64,000 bases of DNA from Rhodocyclaceae bacterium (lineage in GTDB: Bacteria > Pseudomonadota > Gammaproteobacteria > Burkholderiales > Rhodocyclaceae). The DNA is taken from NCBI GenBank assembly GCA_013791905.1, contig VMSX01000029.1, positions 248,001-312,000 on the forward strand, given 5' to 3'. The stretch's first letter is position 1, and the number at the start of each line of letters is the position of its first letter. This document shows, one piece after another, positions 41,993 to 49,312 of this stretch. Below the pieces are notes generated by a model. It did not search any database. It was not told where the DNA came from and saw only the letters and a list, made by a program, of their open reading frames with translations. Both the position numbers and the translations under genes were made by a program.

Positions 41993-42080
41993 GGAGGGGT
42001 GGCAGAGTGGTCGAATGTACCTGACTCGAAATCAGGCGTACTGCAAGGTACCGTGGGTTCGAATCCCACCCCCTCCGCCA
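41993..42080 (+). tRNA. tRNA-Ser (anticodon CGA)
   Basis: Acceptor arms GGAGGGG/CCCCTCC, D arm with GTGGCAGAGTGGTCGAATG, anticodon stem CCTGA/TCAGG around loop CTCGAAA (anticodon CGA), a long variable arm typical of class II tRNA-Ser, T arm GTGGGTTCGAATCCCAC, and an encoded CCA at 42078-42080. Confidence 0.97.
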
Positions 42081-42116
42081 ATTGCCTGTACCGCCTGACC
42101 TGCATCAAGGACAGAG

Positions 42117-43316
42117 TTGCAAAGGCGCCGCACACTGTGCGGCATGACTTCCCTGATGAAAATCGTCGCACACCCGCTCTGGCTGGTTGGCTTCCGCCCC
42201 TTTTTCGCCCTCGCCTGCCTGGCGGGCCTGAGTCTGCCGCTGTGGTGGGTGTTGGTGTATACCGGCGCCGTCCCGCCAGCGCCGACTTTTGTTGGCCCTT
42301 TGCAGTGGCACGCCCACGAAATGTTCTACGGCTTCGGCTGGGCGGCGCTGGGCGGTTTTCTGCTGACCGCCAGCAAGAACTGGGTGGGGGTACGTGGCTG
42401 GCACGGTGGCGCGTTGATCCTCCTGGCCGCTGCGTGGGTTTTCGACCGCATTGCCATGAGCCTGGGTGCTGGCTGGCCACCCGAACTCTTCTGGCTGGCG
42501 CACGGCCTGTTCCAGGCAGCAATCGTCGCCATGCTGCTGTGGACGCTGTTTGTCCAGCGCGTGCGAGAAAACAACAGCGACAACTACTTCTTCTGGATCA
42601 TCCTGCCGCTGTTCCTGCCGGCCAAGTTTCTCATCGTGCAAGGCGACTATTTCGCCCTGGGCTGGAGCATGACGCTCGCGCTGTTTCGCGTGGCGTTCCT
42701 CATCATGCTGGAACGCACGCAGGTGCAATTCATGCGTGGCGCCTTCAAGGTCGATATCCTGCGCAATCCGCACCTGGACCTTGCCATCAAGTGGCTGGCG
42801 GTGATCCTCGTTTTCGGCCAGTTACTGCCCGCCATACTCACCGGGACGCTTGAATTTGTCCTCGCGCTGCTGCTGCTGGGCCGCTTCGTTGGGTGGTATC
42901 CACGCAAGGCATTTACGCGGCTCGATATCGGCATCATGTATCTGGGCTACTTGGCTATCGTCACGCAACTGCTAATCAACGCCATCGGTCAATTTGTCGA
43001 TTTGCCTTGGGTCGGCAGCGTCTCCGCACATGTATTCACTGTCGGTGTCATGGGGTTGATCCTGCCGGCCATGATCGTGCGCATCTCCAAGGGACATACC
43101 GGGCGCAACGTCGTCTTCGAGCGCGCGGATAAACTGGTGTTGTGGATTATGCTGGGAGGTTTCGTCGCGCGCGTCGTCGCGCCGCAATTTTATCCGGCCG
43201 GCTACACGATGTGGTTGCATCTCGCGTCCGTCTGCTGGCTCGTCGCCTTCGGATTGTTGCTGTGGCGCTACTTGCCATTTTTGCTGACGCCGCGCGTCGA
43301 TGGCAAGGCGAACTAA
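42117..43316 (+). CDS. nnrS: NnrS family membrane protein
   Basis: About 399 residues and twelve hydrophobic segments. HPLWLVGFRPFF at the N-terminus and WHAHEMFYGFGWAALGGFLLTA are NnrS hallmarks. NnrS is a haem- and copper-containing protein that lowers nitric-oxide stress in denitrifiers. The TTG at 42117 has AAGGA 5 bases upstream and may be the real start; ATG at 42144 lacks one. A 22-nt repeat copy is read AVPPAPTF in the loop just before WHAHEM. Confidence 0.9.
   Translation: MQRRRTLCGMTSLMKIVAHPLWLVGFRPFFALACLAGLSLPLWWVLVYTGAVPPAPTFVGPLQWHAHEMFYGFGWAALGGFLLTASKNWVGVRGWHGGALILLAAAWVFDRIAMSLGAGWPPELFWLAHGLFQAAIVAMLLWTLFVQRVRENNSDNYFFWIILPLFLPAKFLIVQGDYFALGWSMTLALFRVAFLIMLERTQVQFMRGAFKVDILRNPHLDLAIKWLAVILVFGQLLPAILTGTLEFVLALLLLGRFVGWYPRKAFTRLDIGIMYLGYLAIVTQLLINAIGQFVDLPWVGSVSAHVFTVGVMGLILPAMIVRISKGHTGRNVVFERADKLVLWIMLGGFVARVVAPQFYPAGYTMWLHLASVCWLVAFGLLLWRYLPFLLTPRVDGKAN
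42267..42290 (+). repeat. Dispersed 22-nt repeat, copy 8 (in nnrS)
   Basis: Exact match to the consensus over 24 bases. Read AVPPAPTF between the first and second membrane segments. Confidence 0.85.
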
Positions 43317-43582
43317 AAAGTCGGATCGGGCGCAATTCCCGTAGCGATCGCTTGATGCGGCAGGCGTGAAGCGCTAAGCAGGCACATAGGAGGCCTGCAG
43401 GCAGGGTTTGCTGGGTTGCACCCCTACACCGAAATTATTCTTTTCCGTTTGAGCGCAGTGCCAAGCGGCGCTAGCCGGCGTTGTGTCTTCAAGCGAACAG
43501 GAGCGGGTTTCCGGAGTTGTGGCGTCGACGCAATCGACCCTCAGGAACTTTTGCTACATGACTATGCATGCAGCGAAGGCGT
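43317..43582. other. 266-bp gap with no gene seen
   Basis: Begins with a degenerate 22-nt repeat-like stretch (AAAAAGTCGGATCGGGCG) at the nnrS stop codon. No convincing frame, hairpin or promoter follows before the infA end. Confidence 0.45.
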
Positions 43583-43840
43583 TCAGTGCCGGCGGCGCTG
43601 TGGGGCGTTCGGTGTGCGGCCTTCAATGTGACGGAAATTGATGCGCCCCTTACTCAAATCGTAGGGAGATAATTCGAGGGAAACCTTGTCGCCAGCGAGA
43701 ATGCGAATGTGATGTTTGCGCATTTTGCCTGCGGAATAAGCCACCAGATCGTGACCATTATCCAACTGCACGCGAAAGCGTGAGTCAGGGAGCACTTCAA
43801 GTACTACACCATTCATTTCGATAAGTTCTTCCTTAGCCAT
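43583..43840 (-). CDS. infA: Translation initiation factor IF-1
   Basis: The ATG at 43840 has GGAGG upstream. 85 residues; the first 70 match IF-1 ([53 protein letters not shown]). E. coli IF-1 is 72 residues, so this copy has a basic 13-residue tail ([12 protein letters not shown]). Such longer forms are known in betaproteobacteria, often as a second infA copy. It lies downstream of the cold-shock gene, beyond that gene's terminator. Confidence 0.92.
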   Translation of the reverse strand: MAKEELIEMNGVVLEVLPDSRFRVQLDNGHDLVAYSAGKMRKHHIRILAGDKVSLELSPYDLSKGRINFRHIEGRTPNAPQRRRH

Positions 43841-43870
43841 AAGCATGCCTCCATGGAAGATTGAAAATAA

Positions 43871-43896
43871 AAAAGCCCGGCATGCGCCGGGCTTTT
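43871..43896 (-). terminator. Intrinsic terminator of the cold-shock gene
   Basis: On the minus strand AAAAGCCCGGC and GCCGGGCTTTT pair over 11 bp with a 4-base loop, followed by TTTATTTTC. It lies 55 bases after the cold-shock stop codon and ahead of infA. Confidence 0.9.
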
Positions 43897-43951
43897 CCGG
43901 TAAGGCGGCGCTAATCTTTAGCGCATGACGCATGCGTCATGCCGTCAGTAC

Positions 43952-44158
43952 TTAGTCGGCCGCGTTAATGTTCGACGCCTGCAGACCCTTGGGGCCCGTG
44001 GTAACGTCGAAGCTGACCCGCTGGCCTTCTTTCAGAGTCTTGAAACCCTGGCCTTGAATTGCGGAGAAGTGCGCGAAAAGGTCGTCGCCACCGCTTTCGG
44101 GTGTGATGAAACCAAAACCTTTTGAATCATTGAACCACTTTACAGTACCTGTTGCCAT
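43952..44158 (-). CDS. Cold-shock protein (CspA family)
   Basis: 68 residues with RNP1 KGFGFIT and RNP2-like DLFAHFSAI, plus [14 protein letters not shown] at the start. It binds single-stranded nucleic acid and acts as an RNA chaperone. AGGA lies 10 bases before the ATG. About 270 bp separate it from the divergent gene at 44428, room for a long cold-shock type leader. An intrinsic terminator follows. Confidence 0.95.
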   Translation of the reverse strand: MATGTVKWFNDSKGFGFITPESGGDDLFAHFSAIQGQGFKTLKEGQRVSFDVTTGPKGLQASNINAAD

Positions 44159-44427
44159 GTCTTGAATATCCTAAAAAAACAAATAAAGGGGCGAACCCCG
44201 GAGGGACGATAGTCAAGACGGCTGGGTGATGAAGGTAGAAATACTGCGGGAGCCGCGGGTACTGAACCGAACAACAATGACACTGCTTGAAAATCGCTGG
44301 CGCGAACTATGCACTGGATTTCAGATTAATGCAATGAATATTTCCCTGCATGGCAAAGTACAGCGTCTTGTTTTATAAATGCATTGGGGCTATATTGGCT
44401 CGAAGGAGTCTGTTTCGGATCTTGTCT

Positions 44428-44844
44428 ATGGCTGCCACTTCTTCTATTGCGGGTTCGCAAACTGTTACGCAAAGTGCGCTGCAGGAGTTGCGGTTGCAGC
44501 AGGCCAGGCAGAATGCCGGGAGGGCTGAACAGGTTGCCCGCTCCTTGCAGCGGCAGGCCGCTGATGCACAGCGCGATGTGGACCGTGCCGAAGCGAGTGC
44601 CCGGTCTCTAGCGGTGCAGTCGGAACAGGCGCAGAATATTGCGGGCCGGGTTCGACAAGGGTTGGCGGCTCTCAGGTCCGTCGGGGAGATGCAGTCGCGG
44701 TTGTCTGCTACCGTCGATCAAGTTAGTGTTCAATTAGGTGTTGTGCCAGTGACGAATGAGAGTGCAGAAGTGACCTCGGCACCCACGCCAGTTATCAATA
44801 CATCCGGGCAACTTACGGGGACTGTAGTGAACACCACGGCTTGA
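44428..44844 (+). CDS. Unknown coiled-coil protein with NTTA tail (first of a pair)
   Basis: The ATG at 44428 gives 138 residues (MAATSSIAGSQTV); TTG at 44422 is an alternative and the good AAGGAG at 44403 is a little far for either. Residues 15-90 form a Gln/Ala/Arg-rich coiled coil (LQELRLQQARQNAGRAEQVA). The C-terminus PVINTSGQLTGTVVNTTA matches the tail of the next protein. No signal peptide. I do not recognise a named family; similar proteins occur in Rhodocyclales without known function. Confidence 0.75.
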   Translation: MAATSSIAGSQTVTQSALQELRLQQARQNAGRAEQVARSLQRQAADAQRDVDRAEASARSLAVQSEQAQNIAGRVRQGLAALRSVGEMQSRLSATVDQVSVQLGVVPVTNESAEVTSAPTPVINTSGQLTGTVVNTTA

Positions 44845-44868
44845 CTGGTGAGTTTAGATGGAGGTGAT

Positions 44869-45144
44869 ATGGCGATCAATAGTGTGAGTTCAGCGAGTAG
44901 TGCAGTTCAACAACAGCAGCAGCAACTCCAAGTGGCGGCCAATCAGGCACAATTCCGGACGGTCGAGGGTTCGCGCCCTGATGGCGATGCAAACAGAACC
45001 CCCCCAGCACAGACAACAGCCAGGCAGCCTGAGCCGGTGCAACGCATGCAGCAACCCGAACAGATCGAGCGTCCGGAGCCACCCAAGCCTGTGATGAATG
45101 CGCAAGGGCAAAAAACAGGTACCATCATTAATACGACTGCCTGA
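44869..45144 (+). CDS. Unknown Gln/Pro-rich protein with NTTA tail (second of a pair)
   Basis: 91 residues; GGAGG lies four bases before the ATG. The N-terminal part is Gln-rich (AVQQQQQQLQVAANQAQF), the middle is a Pro/Glu/Arg disordered stretch, and the C-terminal PVMNAQGQKTGTIINTTA aligns with the preceding protein (P-V-x-N-x-x-G-Q-x-T-G-T-x-x-N-T-T-A). It starts 24 bp after it and is likely in the same operon. The shared tail suggests a common partner or localisation signal; that is inference. Confidence 0.75.
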   Translation: MAINSVSSASSAVQQQQQQLQVAANQAQFRTVEGSRPDGDANRTPPAQTTARQPEPVQRMQQPEQIERPEPPKPVMNAQGQKTGTIINTTA

Positions 45145-45257
45145 TGGTGCGGTTGGTGCGTCCATATATGAATAATCGCCGGGTGCCGGATGGGTTTTTC
45201 CGGTGACCCGTTTTAGTTGTTCCTAATCAAAAAACCATACCCCGAGGAGTTAATGCC

Positions 45258-45554
45258 ATGAATAAGTCTGAACTTATCGAAGCCACTGCAAAGGCAGCTG
45301 ACATTTCAAAAGCAGCAGCTGAGCGCGCGCTTTCCGCCTTGATCGATGCAGTGGTCAATGCGGTCGCCAAGGGCGACGCCGTCACTTTGGTTGGCTTCGG
45401 AAGTTTCAAACCAGTTAAACGTGCTGCTCGTACTGGCAAAAACCCCAAAACCGGCGAAGCGTTGAAAATTGCCGCTACTACCGTACCAAGATTTTCTGCT
45501 GGTGCGGGTTTCAAGGCTGCCGTTTCCGGCAAGAAGGCCGTGAAGAAAAAATAA
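45258..45554 (+). CDS. HU-family DNA-binding protein (second copy)
   Basis: 98 residues, starting MNKSELIEATAKAADISK, with GFGSFKPVKRAARTGKNP and a GKKAVKKK tail; strongly similar to the copy at 10304. GAGGAG precedes the ATG at proper spacing. Here HU stands alone with its own terminator, unlike the first copy, which continues from a GIY-YIG frame. Confidence 0.95.
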   Translation: MNKSELIEATAKAADISKAAAERALSALIDAVVNAVAKGDAVTLVGFGSFKPVKRAARTGKNPKTGEALKIAATTVPRFSAGAGFKAAVSGKKAVKKK

Positions 45555-45603
45555 GCTGCTTAATTTTGCCGGCAGTCGTTGCCGGTAAACTTTACTTGCC
45601 ATG

Positions 45604-45631
45604 AAAAAGCCAGCCCGCAGGCTGGCTTTTT
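45604..45631. terminator. Bidirectional intrinsic terminator after HU
   Basis: GCCAGCC and GGCTGGC with a 4-base loop, flanked by A5 and T8, so the stem extends to 12 pairs. It serves the HU gene on the plus strand and the lipoprotein gene on the minus strand. Confidence 0.93.
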
Positions 45632-45651
45632 TTTGCCATGAAGAAAGAGAC

Positions 45652-45888
45652 TTACTTCTTCACTTCAGCCGGTGCCATGGCCGGAGCAGCGCCTTCGGTC
45701 GGCTTGGCGGCATCAGCCGGAGCAGCAGCGGGAGCCGCAGCGGCATCGGCAGCAGGTGCGGGAGCCGGTGCCATGGCCGGAGCCGGGGCAGCAACAGGTG
45801 CGGGAGCCGGAGCCGGAGGAGCTTCTTTTTTGCCACAGCCAGCAAGAGCAAGAGCGGTCAAGGTCAATACGAGGAGGGAGGCTTTCAT
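45652..45888 (-). CDS. Small Ala/Pro-rich lipoprotein
   Basis: 78 residues. A lipoprotein signal (LTLTALALAGC) is followed by GKKEAPP and a low-complexity Ala-Pro chain with AMAPA repeats. The chain probably forms an extended linker in the periplasm. No family function. GGATTCC-type upstream sequence gives a modest ribosome site (AAGGATTCC on the coding strand is AGGA at about 9 bases). Confidence 0.7.
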   Translation of the reverse strand: MKASLLVLTLTALALAGCGKKEAPPAPAPAPVAAPAPAMAPAPAPAADAAAAPAAAPADAAKPTEGAAPAMAPAEVKK

Positions 45889-46050
45889 GGAAGGAATCCT
45901 TTAGAAATGTTCATGGGGTATCGTTTGGCATTTAGCCAACGAGGATCGCATATTAGTCCATTCTAACGTGTCTGGCTAGCCCATCGGAAGCGTCCCGCGG
46001 GACGGAAGTTTACGCACCAAATAGCTGCGTGGACGGATGGTGCAGGGCCC

Positions 46051-46509
46051 TCACTGATCAAGGCTGAGCTTTTCCTTCAACCAGTTGAACGTCCAGAGTA
46101 GCGCGGCTTCCAGATGGCAAGCCGCTGCGGGGCTCAATCCGGCACCCAGTTCGAAGCTTTCGCCCCGAATCGCGAGCAGATGGCACGGCGGCGGAGCTGC
46201 GCCGTAGAGATCGACATAAACTTGCATCACTGCTTCAGGGGTGATGGCGTGGGTACTGAAACTGGCGTCGTGTGCTGGCGCAAGCAGGCTCGTGCTGAAG
46301 GGTGCTGCGGCAGAAAAACTTGCATCGACGAAGAGGATGCACTGGCGGCCTTGTATGTCGAGCGCGTTTTCCACCTGCAACTGGAAGTCGGTAAGGCATT
46401 CGACACCCGGCAAGCCGAGCGACTCGATGCGTTCGATGAACAGCGGCCCGAGCGCATCGTCGCCCCGGCTCGGATTGCCCCAGCCGAAAATCAATATGGG
46501 TGCTGTCAA
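46051..46509 (-). CDS. hoxW: Hydrogenase maturation endopeptidase (HoxW/HycI type)
   Basis: 152 residues. GWGNPSRGDDALGPLFIERI contains the conserved acidic residues that sense nickel in the large subunit, and FVDASFSAAAPFS follows. These proteases cut the C-terminal extension from HoxH once nickel is inserted. It lies 12 bp downstream of hoxH in the same operon, which fits the role. Confidence 0.92.
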   Translation of the reverse strand: MTAPILIFGWGNPSRGDDALGPLFIERIESLGLPGVECLTDFQLQVENALDIQGRQCILFVDASFSAAAPFSTSLLAPAHDASFSTHAITPEAVMQVYVDLYGAAPPPCHLLAIRGESFELGAGLSPAAACHLEAALLWTFNWLKEKLSLDQ

Positions 46510-46521
46510 GATGTATCTGGC

Positions 46522-48009
46522 TCAGGACCTTGGACAACTGTCGTTCATGTTGCGTGTCATACGATCGATCGCCGTCCCGTCAGCGCCAATTAATTCAACT
46601 TCCAGCGGCATCTTCCCGAGAGCATGGGTGGCACAGGAGAGACAGGGATCGAAACAGCGAATGGCGACTTCGATGTGGTTGAGCAGTCCCTCCGTCAATT
46701 CGCGACCGTCGAGATACTGTTTTGCCACAACGCGGATCGCCTCGTTCATCGCCTGATTATTGTGGGTGGTCGATACGATGAGGTTGGCGCGGATGACCTG
46801 ATCGTGCTCGTCGACGCGGTAATGGTGGATCAAGGTGCCGCGCGGGGCTTCGATGACGCCGACGCCGCGCTCTTGACGTTTACCGCTGGACATCAGTTCC
46901 TTGCCGCACACATCGTCGTCGTGCAGCAGATCCTTGATCACCTCGGCGGCATGCAGCATCTCGATCATGCGCGCCCAATGGTAGCCAAGCGTGGCGCCCG
47001 TCGCACTGCCATTATCGAAGGCCATGAACTCGCTGCGCTCCTTGTCGGCCAACGGTGTCGGAATGAAATCGCATTGCGTTACGCGCGTCAGCGGACCGAC
47101 ACGATACCAGCCGGTATCCGACGAGCCCATCGCGTTGAAGAAGGGGAATTTCATGTAGCTCCAGGATTTCACGTCCTCGGAGATGACGTCCCAGTAGCGG
47201 CTGTAATCGAAATGGTCGAACAGGGTGCTGCCGTCGGCACGGCGTGCACGCAAGCCGCCATGGTAAAGATCCATGGCACCATCGGCACGCACCAGTCCCA
47301 TGTTGTGGGCGCTGATGCGGCCGAAGCTGTTGTAGAACTCCAGATGCTGTTCGAACAGTTGCTTGATCAGGTTCACTGCATCGCGGCTCCAGGCGATCAT
47401 CTGGTAGATGTCCTTCTGCAGCGTGGCACGTTCCTCGGCGGTCAGTGACTTGTTTACCCCGCCGGGAATCGAACCGGTGCCGTGCACCCGCTTGCCGGCT
47501 GTCATGCGAATGATTTCCTGACCGTACTTGCGTAGTAGCACGCCTTTCTTGGCTATGTCCGGATGCGCTGCGATCACGCCGACGATATTGCGGTGTGCGA
47601 CATCGGAGTCGAAGCCGAACAACAGGTCGGGTGAGGACAGGTGGAAGAAGTGCAGGGCGTGCGATTGCAGAATCTGGCCGTAATGCATCAACCGGCGGAT
47701 CTTTTCGGCGGTCGGCGTGAGTGTTGCCCCGACGATCATGTCCATTGCCTTCGATGCAGCCAGATGGTGCGACACCGGGCAGATGCCGCAGAGGCGTTGC
47801 ACCATTACCGGCACTTCCCAGTAGGGACGTCCCTCGATGAATTTTTCGAAGCCTCGGAATTCGGTGATGTGCAGGCGCACTTGCTGAACATGGTTGTCGT
47901 CATCGAGTAGGAGGGTGACCTTGCCGTGGCCTTCGACGCGCGATACTGGTTCGATGGCGACGCGTTTGAGGTTCTCGGGGTGGCTGGCGGTTTCCAGTGC
48001 AAAGGGCAT
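46522..48009 (-). CDS. hoxH: NAD-reducing hydrogenase large (NiFe) subunit
   Basis: 495 residues from the ATG at 48009 (GAGG upstream). Nickel ligands sit in RLCGICPVSHH near residue 65 and DPCLSCATH near the C-terminus. Cleavage after that His by HoxW would remove the last 25 or so residues, which include IGADGTAIDR. This segment matches a 22-nt repeat copy read in the usual KVGAGGTA frame, though the family often has a similar sequence. HoxH forms the hydrogenase module with HoxY. Confidence 0.95.
   Translation of the reverse strand: MPFALETASHPENLKRVAIEPVSRVEGHGKVTLLLDDDNHVQQVRLHITEFRGFEKFIEGRPYWEVPVMVQRLCGICPVSHHLAASKAMDMIVGATLTPTAEKIRRLMHYGQILQSHALHFFHLSSPDLLFGFDSDVAHRNIVGVIAAHPDIAKKGVLLRKYGQEIIRMTAGKRVHGTGSIPGGVNKSLTAEERATLQKDIYQMIAWSRDAVNLIKQLFEQHLEFYNSFGRISAHNMGLVRADGAMDLYHGGLRARRADGSTLFDHFDYSRYWDVISEDVKSWSYMKFPFFNAMGSSDTGWYRVGPLTRVTQCDFIPTPLADKERSEFMAFDNGSATGATLGYHWARMIEMLHAAEVIKDLLHDDDVCGKELMSSGKRQERGVGVIEAPRGTLIHHYRVDEHDQVIRANLIVSTTHNNQAMNEAIRVVAKQYLDGRELTEGLLNHIEVAIRCFDPCLSCATHALGKMPLEVELIGADGTAIDRMTRNMNDSCPRS
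46571..46591 (+). repeat. Possible degenerate 22-nt repeat (in hoxH)
   Basis: GCCGTCCCGTCAGCGCCAAT, with few changes from the consensus, in the processed C-terminal extension. May be chance similarity because hoxH genes often encode a similar motif here. Confidence 0.4.
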
Positions 48010-48020
48010 TGGGTTTTTCC

Positions 48021-48578
48021 TCAATCGTAACGAATCAGGCCGTGGCCGAGGCGTGGCGTGTGTCCGGCAAGCAGGTCGGTGAGAAATTTCCAGATGGCAT
48101 CACCCGATGGTGGGCAGCCCGGCAGAAAGTAATCGATATTGACTACTTCATGGATCGGATGCACATGGTTGAGCGGTAGCGGCAGTTCAAGATCGTTAGG
48201 AATCTGCGTGCCTTGCACAAGACCCTCTTCAGTGACGTACACCGCGGCGAGGATGTCACGCAGGTCGAGGTGATTGCGTTGCGCGGGTAGACCGCCATTC
48301 ACTGCACAGGCACCCAGCGCAATCAGGATCTTGCAGTTGGCGCGAAATTCGCGCAGCACATGCACGTTTTCCGCATTGCAGACGCCACCCTCGATAATGC
48401 CGATGTCGCAGGGGCCGCAATGCTTGATGTCAGTGAGCGGTGAGCGGTCGAATTCAATGAATTCGAGCAGTTCGAGCAGGCGCTCGTCGATGTCGAGAAA
48501 CGACATGTGGCAGCCGAAGCAACCGGCCAGGCTGGTGGTCGCCACCCGCAATTTGACTGGTTTGCGCGGGGCGTTCAT
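48021..48578 (-). CDS. hoxY: NAD-reducing hydrogenase small subunit
   Basis: 185 residues. Ligands of the proximal [4Fe-4S] cluster are in TSLAGCFGCHMSFLDID, CGPCDIGIIEGG, GACAVNGGLPAQRN and PGCPPSGDAIW. Short small subunits like this have only the proximal cluster, as expected for HoxY. It overlaps hoxU by four bases (ATGA). Confidence 0.95.
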   Translation of the reverse strand: MNAPRKPVKLRVATTSLAGCFGCHMSFLDIDERLLELLEFIEFDRSPLTDIKHCGPCDIGIIEGGVCNAENVHVLREFRANCKILIALGACAVNGGLPAQRNHLDLRDILAAVYVTEEGLVQGTQIPNDLELPLPLNHVHPIHEVVNIDYFLPGCPPSGDAIWKFLTDLLAGHTPRLGHGLIRYD

Positions 48579-49312
48579 GACCGTCCTCCCGGACCAGGCA
48601 TGACCGGCTTGAATTCGTCAACATGGGCGGAGATCGGTGCGTCGTCGAAGTGACGTTGACCAATGGGCACGGCGAACCCCATGCGCTTCGGCAGGATCAC
48701 GCCCACTGGACAGACCTGCGCGGCCTTGTCGGTGAGGCTGAAGTTGGTGTCGGCCAGTCTGCCGGATTCGGCATTGACCACCAAGTGTTTTTTGATGCCG
48801 CGTCCGGAGAGGGCGAAAACGAATTTGCCATCGACCTCGGTGCTGGCGCGGATGCACAATTCGCAGAGGATGCATCGGTTGAAATCGAGCAGCACGTCAG
48901 GGTGTGAAGCATCCACTGGCCGGGTGGGATACATGAGGTTGAAGCGCGGCGTCATCACGCCCAGTTCATAACCCAAGGCCTGTAACTTGCAAAAACCACT
49001 TTTTTCGCAGGAAGGACAGAAATGGTTGCCTTCGATCAACAGCATCTGCACGAGGGTGCGGCGCTTGTCGAGAATCTCGGGGGTGTTGCTTTCCACTTCC
49101 ATGCCGTGGGCGGCTGGCGTGGTGCAAGAGGTAGCCGGGCGTCCGTTGATCTTTACGGTACATAGCTTGCAGCTGCCATGTGGCCGGAACTCTGGGTGGT
49201 AGCACAGATGTGGAATGAACACGCCAGCGCTCAGCGCGGCCTGCATCACGCTCTGGCCTGGGGTGAAGGGAATTTCCTGGTCATCGAGGATAAAAGTATT
49301 GGTCTCGCTCAT
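48575..49312 (-). CDS. hoxU: NAD-reducing hydrogenase diaphorase subunit HoxU
   Basis: 245 residues, NuoG-like. The N-terminal [2Fe-2S] ligands are LCYHPEFRPHGSCKLCTV, then HFCPSCEKSGFCKLQ and CILCELCIRAS for [4Fe-4S] clusters. It carries electrons between the diaphorase HoxF and the hydrogenase HoxYH. It overlaps hoxF and hoxY by four bases at each end, which implies tight translational coupling. Confidence 0.95.
   Translation of the reverse strand: MSETNTFILDDQEIPFTPGQSVMQAALSAGVFIPHLCYHPEFRPHGSCKLCTVKINGRPATSCTTPAAHGMEVESNTPEILDKRRTLVQMLLIEGNHFCPSCEKSGFCKLQALGYELGVMTPRFNLMYPTRPVDASHPDVLLDFNRCILCELCIRASTEVDGKFVFALSGRGIKKHLVVNAESGRLADTNFSLTDKAAQVCPVGVILPKRMGFAVPIGQRHFDDAPISAHVDEFKPVMPGPGGRS

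Noticed and set aside
41923-42522. Upstream extension of the mltF frame across the tRNA gene
   Set aside because: It crosses a certain tRNA and part of nnrS and precedes the lipoprotein signal, so it is non-coding.
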